Source: Acanthosepion pharaonis (taxonomy: Eukaryota; Mollusca; Cephalopoda; Sepiida; Sepiidae). Taken from it: 64,000 nt of DNA. The stretch lies in the NCBI GenBank assembly GCA_903632075.3, contig CAHIKZ030004724.1:4067501-4131500 (forward strand), given 5' to 3'. Below, piece after piece: positions 55,190 through 64,000 of the stretch (position 1 is its first letter; each line of letters opens with the position of its first letter). A model generated the notes under the pieces. The model searched no databases. It saw only the letters and a program-made list of their open reading frames with translations, and was not told where the DNA came from. The position numbers and the translations under genes were made by a program.

Positions 55190-56190
55190 TTCATACAATC
55201 TATTGATATATCATTACAAATGATATTAACAATGTTATATCATTGCCAAATGATATATCATTACAAATGATATAACATTACAAATGATATATCATTACCA
55301 AATGATATATCATTACCAATAATATATTGTGGAGAAGCGCCAGAGGTTCTTAGTAGTATTTATCGGAAATTTTGGAATACTTAAAAATAAAAGAACAGAA
55401 TCAAAGATATAAACAAATAATACATGTTTATTTAACCGAGTCCTTTGTAAATCGGGATGGCGAAAGTTTGTTCGGGTGTTAGTTTGCGAGTTAGGTTTTG
55501 GTAGTAGTCGCCACCTTGTTGGCGGCTGTTGGGAGTGTGGTTAGTTTGGAAATATGTTGCGGCGTCAATCTACAGTGTATTTTCGGAGATCAAAAATGCC
55601 GGAAAAATGTCTTAAGCAGATGACCGCTTGGTTCTTCACCCGACACGCTCGGGCCTGTTTCTAGCTATTTTCTCCTGCTGTCTGTCGGCTGTCTCTTCAT
55701 ATACAATTTTGAGTGATTCCAGACTAATTTGCGTGGAGTTTGGCTTCGGCTAACATCAAGAGTCTCTTCGTTCTTTTGATTGAGCAAAATTACTTTATTT
55801 ATTTTCCGACGTTCCTTTCTTCTTCTTTTATGAATTCAACCTCTCTTGTTTTGGTAGATTTCTAGTCACAATAACTAAACTCGGGACTAGCGAACTTCCT
55901 TTTCGCAGCAGTTGCTTTTCTTTTTCTTCCTCTGTTTATATGATGGCTGTCTTAGTTGAGAGAGAAGTATATAACGAGAAGGGGGGGAGAGAAAGTCATA
56001 AAGGTTTTTAAGGAAAGCAAATGCTTAGTTTTAATTTTAATTTTTTTTTTTTAATTTTATTTTCATATTTTATTTTTTTTACATTTGGGCAAATCACATA
56101 CCATTTCCAATAATATATCATTACCAATAGTATATCATTACCGATGATATATCATTACCAATGATATATCATTACCAATGACTTTAGATG
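55190..56190. repeat. 18-bp minisatellite split by an LTR-like insertion
   Basis: Units of AATGATATATCATTACCA occur at 55,205-55,327 and again at 56,099-56,183, separated by the block at 55,328-56,098. Each unit is partly palindromic (ATGATATATCAT). Confidence 0.9.
55328..56098. mobile_element. LTR-like block
   Basis: A 771-bp block with TGTGGAGAAGCGCC...AAATCACA ends inside the 18-bp minisatellite. On the minus strand a TATA-like GTTATATACTT lies near 55,975, suggesting minus orientation. The flanks (TATAT / TACCA) do not show a clean duplication. No frames. A solo LTR is the simplest reading. Confidence 0.5.
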
Positions 56191-57379
56191 GCAAAAAGAG
56201 ATGTATACTTCAGAGATATCAATGATTTTATTCAAATGTTTGCATTTCTTCATTATAGACGTTGCCATAACAATCACTGGAATAGATTTTTTTAAATGCT
56301 ACATAATTTAAGTTTTAATTTCAAGACCTTTATATTTGATTAACTGAGGTCAGTTAAAATGAGAGAAGATAGCAAGTTTGTTGAGAATTTGTAACGAGAC
56401 GTATTCAGATAAAGAAATGTAATCTTTACGAAAATTGGTATAGTCTAGCACAAGATAACAAATTACACTTCGTTCATAACTAGCCATACGCCTAAGCATT
56501 TCTTAATTAAAAATATATACTGCCTAGTTTTGTACAATATAACAACGTCTCATGTCTACTGTCTCTCGCCTTACTGACATTCGTATTATGCGTGCAATAT
56601 CAGTAAAAAAATTATTTCGGCATTTCATGGAGAGAAGAAATATCTAAGATTTTATTAACATGTTTTAGATACCTTTCATGGTCTTTTCTCAGACTCGTTT
56701 GCTTAAATTGTAGAAATAATAATAAATCAACTTTTATATTGAAAAATATTTTCCGTGAAGCGCCACTTCGTAAGGTATGAGTTCAATGAGTTCAATGGAA
56801 GTTAAAACTAGTGTTAGGCAACTTGAATTACAACCAATCGTTCACTTTCACTGCGGACCTGCTTCGCGATAGGACGCTAAATTTAGCGCTGCGTACAATA
56901 GACGCGCATAAAATAGAGAGTACACATCACTCACTTACTAATTCACCAGCAGATTTCTTTACTGTGAGTTTCTTTACTTTGTGTTCACTTTACAGCTTAA
57001 ATCTACTATGGGTCATTTTCACAACATTAATACCGTTGCGCTTTCAAAAACTGAATTTAGAATATTAAAGTTTTTTTCGGGGTTTCCTGGGGAGGAGAGC
57101 TATTTAAGAGATTATTAAAATGTTTGTAGCTTCCTTTCTTAATCAATTCTCATACTCCGGATCTTAAATTCTAGATATAGTAATCTCTTTTGTCTTTTTA
57201 CTAAGAAATGAAAACTAGCGTCAGACAATTTGACTTAGATTAGTCTTTCAAGCGTGGAGGACCTGCCTACTAACAAAAAAACAAACTTCAATCCTAGTTT
57301 ATATTTTAGCGGGTCAACCTAACGTCTAGCTTATTCCAGAACTCACATCTCACAGAATAAACTTTGATAGCTTCTCACT
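56191..57379. other. no recognised feature
   Basis: AT-rich; the 85-codon frame at 56,811-57,068 has no recognisable domain. Two blocks within the stretch (56,640-56,830 and 57,075-57,260) are loosely similar, which may be an old duplication. Confidence 0.35.
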
Positions 57380-57725
57380 ACAATATCCAGATTACTATAG
57401 CAAATATTCAAACGAATATTTCTTAGTCGCACCAGCTCAGATCATCACAGCTAGGATCAGTCATGCGATGTGTACGGTGACAAATCATACTTATTTCCAC
57501 TCAGTCAGCTTCTTCCCCAAAACTGTTTCTTTTTTAAACAGACTCCCAAGAGAATGCTTCCCTGATAACTACAATCTTGGCCTCTTCAAACCAACTGATA
57601 TCAGTCCTACATATCCTCATATGCACTTTCTGTTTCCCACTTGCCTCTCACTTAAAACAATCTCACTCAGTAACCCTCTACTTTGAGTGGCTCTTGGGCC
57701 TTGTATTGGGTGAACTAAAGTCAAA
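57380..57725 (+). pseudogene. LINE ORF2 C-terminus and 3' end (family L-B)
   Basis: The plus strand reads FHSVSFFPKTVSFLNRLPRE, CFPDNYNLGLFKPTD, the conserved RT-W/F-N-x-LP...YNLxLFK ending of LINE ORF2. The 3' end AGTAACCCTCTACTTTGAGT, GGCTCTTGGGCCTTGTATTG is nearly the same as at 42.2 kb. It ends at an A-rich run before a (TA)n array. 5' truncated. Confidence 0.75.
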
Positions 57726-57728
57726 AAT

Positions 57729-57731
57729 TAA

Positions 57732-57796
<65 letters not shown>
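57729..57796. repeat. (TA)n microsatellite
   Basis: TA array abutting the LTR at 57,797. Confidence 0.97.
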
Positions 57797-57800
<4 letters not shown>

Positions 57801-58827
57801 ATGGGATATTACCCAAAATAATAATAATGGACTATTCCATACTTAATAAATACTGCGCCTCGGGAGCAGGCAAGGAGTCTGTCGCTCACTTCCTGAGCGA
57901 CTGTTCGATTGAACTCTCTGCCATCGGGCGGAGAGGAACCCGAACGAGGCTACGCCGAAGGGCGGAGTCTCGTTCGGGGAGGCAAACCGGTCCTGAACCC
58001 GTTTATACGAGTTCAATGGGCATATTTCTGGGCCAAGTCCACGGGCTCGGAAAACCCACAATAAATAACCGACCTTGTGTCACATGTTGCCCCACTTGTG
58101 GGGGGGGGAGACTGAATATCGTCAGTCACTCGCTTTCTCGACCGACTGCGGGGAAGAACACGAACGAGGCTCGTTCGGGGAGGTATACCGGCCCTGAGCC
58201 CGTTTATACGGCTTCAATGGGCATACTTTTGGGCCGCGCCCACTGGCTCGGAGATCGCACGTTAAAAAACCGGCCTTGTTCCACATGATGTCCTAGTGGG
58301 TGGGGTGACTGAATATCGTCAGTTGTTCAAGTCTTAACCGGCTGATCGGTTGAACTCTCTACCTTCGGGCGGGGAGGAACCCGAAAAAGGCTACGCCGAG
58401 GGGCGGAGTCTCTTTCGGGGAGGTAAACCGACACTGAACCCGTTTATACGGGTTCAATGGGCATATTTTTGGCCGAGCTCACGGGCTCGGAGATCCCACG
58501 TTAAACCGGCCTTGTGCCACATGATGCCCTCGTGGGGGGGGGGGTGACTGAATATCGTCAGTAGTTCAAGTCGAGTCAAGAGTCGAGTCAGAAGCAGTCC
58601 GGAACAGAGTCGCGTTCAGACAATTACTGCAAGACACTGGAATAGGGATACTGGTCGAGAATACATTGTTCTCTCTACTAAACCTGATTGTTCATACTAA
58701 CACTTCTACTTTTCTGTATATATTCCTGTTTGTAATATATCTGTGTTATTCCATACCTGTGTTAGAGTTCTTCTTTATTGGTTCTACCTTGGACTATCGC
58801 CGTGGTACAAGGAACCGGACCATAACA
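57797..58827 (+). mobile_element. LTR with three tandem internal units
   Basis: Termini TGTTATGG and CCATAACA are perfect 8-bp inverted repeats with TG...CA. Length 1,031 bp. Internally a unit marked by GACTGAATATCGTCAG (58,110, 58,307, 58,547) and CCTTGTGYCACATG is repeated three times with 197- and 240-bp spacing. A related single unit lies at 35.4-35.6 kb. The flanks are (TA)n and (AC)n microsatellites, so a target duplication cannot be scored. The 153-codon frame over the units is incidental. Most likely a solo LTR. Confidence 0.75.
57939..57978 (+). other. conserved hairpin in LTR tandem unit
   Basis: CGAACGAGGCTACGCC and GGCGGAGTCTCGTTCG pair around a GAAG loop (57,957-57,960). Homologous hairpins are at 58,380-58,419 and 35,446-35,484. 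Unit 2 has a shortened version at 58,161-58,177 with the apex deleted. Some paired positions change on both sides together. It may be a functional RNA structure of the element. Confidence 0.75.
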
Positions 58828-58848
58828 CACACACACACACACACACAT

Positions 58849-58905
<57 letters not shown>

Positions 58906-58910
58906 TATAT
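58828..58910. repeat. compound (AC)n(AT)n microsatellite
   Basis: AC units, one ATAC interruption, then AT units. Confidence 0.97.
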
Positions 58911-59559
58911 ACGCTACATTCAACACAACGCAGAACTAAGACAAATTTGCACTAGGCCAAATCGAGAAAAATGAAGGGGTAGGATATTATGTTCTGTCAA
59001 CCTCACAAAAATTGGAGGTGCTGTCTGTCTGTCGAGATAATCAACATTCAATACCCCGGACTTTACGAGTGATTAAGTTCTGACACCAGCAAGATATTTG
59101 TGGCCATTTCATTTACAAGATATACTAGACAGAGATCCACTTGGTTGTGTGAAAGATCAAGTTACGTCTGGACAATTAAAAAGTAAAATAATTTCATAAA
59201 ATATAATACCGTAGAATTATATATTATTCTTCACGCAAAAACAAAATCCTTCCAAGAGATTTATCAGAACTATAGCCTCCATTAATTTTTCCACTTTCCC
59301 CACATCCAGATAAAATCCTCCATAATATCCAGCGTTTGAGGTGCTATACTCAATAATTACTCATCATAGATCTTGCGCAATATTTGACAGCGTCTATCTT
59401 CCCAACAACTAACCTACAAGATATTATACTGGGTTATACTGGGTGCCAGAATTCAAGTGTTATCCTTAAACTGATCTATTCTTAGAAATGTAAGCATAGC
59501 GATCTTCCGATGCGCCGGGGTGTTTTCAACCGAGTAGGTTTTCTCCTAGACTGGTTGCA
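58911..59559. other. no recognised feature
   Basis: Nothing recognised. Confidence 0.35.
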
Positions 59560-59700
59560 ACACAAGGATAGAGGAGCATGTCTTCTATTTGATCTTTATT
59601 TGGGAGAGACAAAAAGATGGTTTCATGCCTTTCGCAAGAACGTTACTACGAAAGTGAATGTAACAGACGTAACTGGAACTGAACTTGAATCATGGATTTC
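59560..59700 (-). mobile_element. SINE fragment (family S-C)
   Basis: TTTCGCAAGAACGTTACTAC, GTGAATGTAACAGACGTAAC and TGGAACTGAACTTGAATC parallel 41,605-41,670 in the same orientation. Diverged, with a poor B box. Confidence 0.4.
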
Positions 59701-59769
59701 ATTTTACGCGCCGATAATATCATCTTTGGATTCTGTCTGAATCTTAGCAAAAAAACAAAAACAAAAAAC

Positions 59770-60225
59770 AAACGAAGAAGAGTCTGTAATATTATTGGTC
59801 CTGACCTGGCATCTCGGCTTCAGTCGCTCTCCCACCGCCGTAATGTAGCTTCCCTGTACCTTTTTATAGAAATACTGCCATTGTTCTGATGAGCTTTCCT
59901 CTTCGGTAACCCTTCACAAATTTAAGTGCAGTACTAGATTGGCAGCTAGGTCTCATCATTTTACTATTGAAATAACTAGGTGTAACCATAAGGTTTATGC
60001 TAACAGATTCTCCCTTCGTATTTCCTGTTTATGGAAATCTCTTGTGATTTCTTGCTTTCCTCTCAACTATGATCTTCAAAAATTTATATTCAGCGTCAAT
60101 CGTCTTCTGTCCTTTTGAAAACGTTTCGTTAATTGTCCTTTCTCATTTCCTCGGTTTAATTCACTCTTAGTAACCCCTTCTATCTTAGTGCCTTTATCAC
60201 CTTAATTGAGTGAAAATATTTTTTA
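59770..60225 (+). pseudogene. LINE ORF2 C-terminus and 3' end (family L-A)
   Basis: The plus strand reads LASRLQSLSHRRNVASLYLF and, through several stops and frameshifts, the rest of the C-terminal end. The 3' end GTAACCCCTTCTATCTTAGT finishes in an A run at 60,225. More decayed than the copy at 36.6 kb. Confidence 0.65.
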
Positions 60226-60713
60226 AAACAAAGGTAACCATTGCACACACCGACATTTCTCAAAATTTTGTATTTACCACTTTAGAGGCAAAACTTTTCA
60301 TTAACTAAGCTTATTTTCATCCAAATATGAGTGGGGAAAAAAAGTGAAAATGTATGACGCAAATCTTCAAACATGGGACGGGAGGGGATGCATGAATTCC
60401 TGGTAAATCAGTAAAAGACGAAGAATGGGTTTGGCCTGACATCATACGCCAGTATCAATTGTGAAACTATATATTTCGGCCACAGGTCACTCAATTTTCT
60501 CTCAATTTTAAATTCTGAAGTAACACGTGATTGAATCTGACATGTTTTATTTCCCAAGACCTTCAATACGAAACGTGATCACGCATTCCTTCTCTGCTGT
60601 GCAGATATGAAAAAAAAAACTGATAATATTCCTCTGTCTCATAAATCTTAAAAGAGGACGGCCTTGAACGATAAATGTTTCAAAGTAAAATAAGCAAAAT
60701 ATAAGCATCAAAT

Positions 60714-60714
<1 letters not shown>
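60226..60714. other. no recognised feature
   Basis: Nothing recognised. Confidence 0.35.
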
Positions 60715-60771
<57 letters not shown>

Positions 60772-60917
60772 GTGGTCAATATATATATATATATAAATTT
60801 CGAAGAGAGAGAATCCAGGTAGAGCTCAATGTCCAGGACAGAGCAAGAATATAATTGATGACTTTGTGATTACGATTCCAATGTAATAAATTATAACCAT
60901 GGAATATAGTGTTTGAG

Positions 60918-60970
<53 letters not shown>

Positions 60971-61118
60971 TGGTCATATATATATATATATATAAATTTC
61001 GAAGATGATAGAATCAGGTGGAGCTCAATGTCCAGGACAGAGCAAGAATATAATTGGTGACTTTCGTGATTACGATTCCAATGTAATAAATTATAACCAT
61101 GGAATATAATGTTTGAGT

Positions 61119-61169
<51 letters not shown>

Positions 61170-61312
61170 GTGGTCAATATATATATATATATATATATAT
61201 AAATTTAGGATAGAATATATAGCTCAATGTCCAGGACATAGCAAGAATATAATTGATGACTTTGGATTCGATTCCAATGTAATAAATATAACCATGGAAT
61301 ATAGCGTTTGAG

Positions 61313-61387
<75 letters not shown>

Positions 61388-61497
61388 TATAAATTTCGAA
61401 GATGATAGAATCCAGGTGGAGATCAATGTCCAGGACAGAGCAAGAATATAATTGTTTTGTGATTACGATTTTAATAAATTATAACCATGGAATATAT

Positions 61498-61560
<63 letters not shown>

Positions 61561-61711
61561 GTGGTCAATATATATATATATAAATTTCGAAGATGATAGA
61601 ATCCAGGTGGAGATCAATGTCCAGGACAGAGCAAGAATATAATTGGTGACTTGGATCGTGATTACGATTCCAATGTAATAAATTATAACCATGGAATATA
61701 ATGTTTGAGTC

Positions 61712-61740
<29 letters not shown>
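60715..61740. repeat. about 195-bp satellite containing (TA)n cores
   Basis: Five head-to-tail units begin at about 60,796, 60,993, 61,200, 61,390 and 61,581. Each has AAATTTCGAAGATGATAGAA, TCAATGTCCAGGACAGAGCA, ATTACGATTCCAATGTAATA and ACCATGGAATATA, followed by a long (TA)n run and a short TTAGTGGTCA bridge. TA run length and small deletions vary between units. Confidence 0.92.
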
Positions 61741-61741
<1 letters not shown>

Positions 61742-61747
<6 letters not shown>

Positions 61748-61815
61748 TGAACATAGAAGTCAACACTTAGAGGCGACAGTCTGTTTCATGCTAGATGTAA
61801 TCGTCAGCGAGATAA
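61742..61815 (-). repeat. S-A SINE tail fragment, inverted
   Basis: AAGTGAACATAGAAGTCAAC, GAGGCGACAGTCTGTTTCAT and GCTAGATGTAATCGTCAG are the reverse complement of the stem-loop module at 45,435-45,507. Confidence 0.75.
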
Positions 61816-61975
61816 CTCTAAAAGAAGAGGAATTAAGAAAACAGACGATAACGATTGACATTGCATTTAAATTTTTAAAGATCAAAGTTGACTGGAAAGC
61901 AAGATGACGGATTAGAATTCCACAGAAGTGTGGTAGAAGATGAAACTATTAACATAGAACTTACGAATATGTGTA
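61816..61975 (-). repeat. LINE 3' end (family L-A)
   Basis: TTGACATTGCATTTAAATTT, AGTTGACTGGAAAGCAAGAT and ACATAGAACTTACG are collinear with 41,430-41,545. Only the 3'-most portion is present. Confidence 0.7.
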
Positions 61976-62689
61976 AACTTTTCAAATGCAAAATTATGGG
62001 ACTTATCTCGTACTGGGCTCAAATTAAAAAGTCTAGGTAACACAGTATATCATTGGTATATATTGTTATAGGTATATCATTGGTAGCAAACCAATAGAGT
62101 AAACCTGCTGATTAGCTTGGCGTTATCTACTCGTGTTCAATAATTAATTTTTTTTTTTAAGATTGTATTGGAACAGCTCAGCAATCTTTACGATAGAAGA
62201 CAAATTCGAAGAAAAGGGCTATATCAAATGGTGAAATAAGTTCAGCTTCTCTGATAATTATTTTTTTTTCTATGTCCACTCAGGCCGTGAAAAGTCATGG
62301 ATCGTTACAATTTCGTATCTATTGTACCGGTAACAAGATTTACTTTTCATTTTACTTTCCGTCTAAAATAGTACCATAATAACCGAACATTTTACCACAG
62401 AGAAGCTAGAGTACGTACCCGTCACAGAAGTGTATTTCTCTTCTGTAATAGTAATTTGAAGCATGAGATGAAGTTCGAATTCTCAAGCACATACTACCTT
62501 GTACACTATTTTTCAAAGGTCTTCTTAGATTATTTAACAACACTATCAGAAATATATGGATAGAACAATCTCCGGTATCCTAGCTTGGGTATTATCACGA
62601 TCAAAACAGGAATTCTTCTGTTTTTAATAACACTTTAAGACCAAACTTTCTACAACAGGCAAGCTTATGTCCTATGCGATTATAACATA
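61976..62689. other. no recognised feature
   Basis: Contains two GTATATCATTGGTA motifs near 62,045-62,090. The right end grades into satellite-like sequence. Confidence 0.35.
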
Positions 62690-64000
62690 GTACGTCCAAT
62701 ATTTAATAACACGTTGAACTATATGAGAAAGATCGAATTCGCAACCATGAACTAGCTTTCGATCTATCCCATCGCAGGAGGGTTACTTCTCTTCTTTAAT
62801 AAAACTTTGAGACATATAAAGACAATCGGACGCTCTACCACGGATTAGATTGTGACCTATACCATCACTGCAGCGTCACTTCTTTTTGATAACACTTTGA
62901 TACATATAAAGAGATTTGATCTCTCTACCACGGATTTGAGATATATGTTAGATGGAACAAGCCAGCACCAATTAGATTGTGTCCTAGACCATCACAGATG
63001 GTTCACGTCTTTTAGTAACTCTTTGAATCATATAAAGAGGATCCAACTCTCTGCCACGTATTAGACTGTGCCCTATACCATCACAGCAGGCTCACTTCTA
63101 TTTAATAAAACTTTGAGACATATAAGCAGGATCGAACTCTCTACCACGGATTAGATTGAGTACTATAACATAACAACCGGTTCAATTATCTTTAATTACA
63201 CTTTGAGATACATAAGGAGAATCGGAGTCCTATCCCATGATGGCAGGGTCACTTCACTATAATAACAATTTGAGACATATATGTAGGATCGAAATTTCCA
63301 CCACTGATTAGATTGTACCCATTAAAATAAGAGCAGGGTCCCTTCTATTTAATATTACTTTGAGACATATAAATAAGATGAAACATTCTACCACGGATTA
63401 CTTTACCCCATACAATCACTGCAGCGCGACTTCTTTTTAATAACAAATTCATACATATGAGGAGGTTTGATAAATTGATGTTTGTCTCTCTACCACGGAT
63501 TAGAATGTGCCCTGTACCATTACAGCGTCGTTAGTCCTCTTTCATAACACTTTGAGTCATATAAAGAGGACCGAACTCCCTACCACGGATTAGATTTTGT
63601 CCTATATCATCACTGCAGTGTCACTTTTTTTTAATAACAATTTCAGACATATAAGGAGGTTTGATCTCTCTACCACAGGTTAGAATGTGCCTTGTACCAT
63701 TACAGCGTCGTTACTTCTCTTTAATAACACTTTGAGTCATATAAAGAGCACCGGACACCCTACCACGGATTAGATTTTACCCTATACCATCACAGCAGAG
63801 TCAATTTTTTTAATAACAATTTCAGACATATAAGGAGGTGTGATCTCTCTACCACAGATTAGAATGTGCCCTGTACCATTACAGCGTCGTTACTTCTCTT
63901 TAATAACACTTTGAGTCATATAAAGAGGACCGAACTCCCTACCACAGATTAGATTTTGTCCTATACCATCACTGCAGTGTCACTTCGTTTTAATAAGACT
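62690..64000. repeat. about 90-bp satellite with 180-bp higher-order dimer
   Basis: Repeats of CACTTTGAGACATATAAAGA, GATCGAACTCTCTACCACGG, ATTAGATTGTGCCCTATACC and ATCACTGCAGCGTCACTTCT. From about 63,420 monomers alternate between a CACTTTGAGTCAT type and a CAATTTCAGACAT type. TTTGAGTCAT recurs at 63,551, 63,731 and 63,910, giving a 180-bp dimer. Left-hand monomers are more diverged. The array continues beyond the window. Confidence 0.93.

Overview
The window is AT-rich, repeat-dense animal DNA. No host protein-coding gene can be supported anywhere in it. Long (AT)n, (TATC)n, (TTC)n and (CT)n arrays, tRNA-headed SINEs with long unrelated bodies, and decayed mariner, Tigger, hAT, P-element, R4-like and other LINE and LTR elements fit a lophotrochozoan genome. 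A cephalopod mollusc is my best guess; this is an inference from repeat content, not a proof. The window is probably intergenic or intronic.

Layout. 1-5.9 kb: (AT)n arrays, a perfect 30-bp inverted repeat, two retrotransposon tails, a minus-strand 5S rRNA pseudogene, a mariner MITE and a SINE. 5.94-6.46 kb: a small element with one complete and one truncated type-I hammerhead ribozyme 278 bp apart, closed on its left by an inverted copy of its own ribozyme-bearing end; it looks like an animal retrozyme or Penelope-type relic. 7.0-12.3 kb: a 54-bp satellite, a TATC/AT compound block and a 1.56-kb polypyrimidine tract. 12.3-13.6 kb: a relatively GC-rich stretch with repeated TGACG motifs. 14.4-18.6 kb: minus-strand fragments of a retrotransposon with a restriction-like endonuclease (R4/Dong-like), separated by (TTA)n tracts.

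20-28 kb: dispersed repeats, SINEs, a solo LTR (22,970-23,464, TSD GTAT), another LTR-like block, and a mariner fragment inside about 125-bp inverted repeats. 28.5-34.1 kb: the clearest nested insertion. A solo LTR with an ATAG duplication is split by a 5.1-kb hAT-like transposon with TAGGGTAGGT ends and a near-perfect 8-bp duplication. That transposon carries a broken transposase gene, a near-perfect 58-bp palindrome and a small TA-flanked MITE. 34.5-45.6 kb: three Tigger-type elements begin here (the third is at 53.4 kb), with LINE tails, a third LTR copy and several SINEs.

46.5-47.9 kb: a THAP-domain P-element-like transposase pseudogene in which the codons around a PIPxIHSE motif have expanded in frame into a 21-bp minisatellite. 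48-52.7 kb: two mariner copies with different internal deletions, a 23-bp minisatellite, and SINE tails that share a CCTGAWGAAG...AACGTTG motif. 55-58.9 kb: an LTR-like insertion in an 18-bp minisatellite, and a 1.03-kb LTR with three tandem units containing a covarying hairpin. 60.7-64 kb: a 195-bp AT-spaced satellite and a 90/180-bp higher-order satellite running off the window.

All recognisable coding sequence is transposon-derived and broken by stops, frameshifts or deletions. Most other long reading frames come from tandem repeats.
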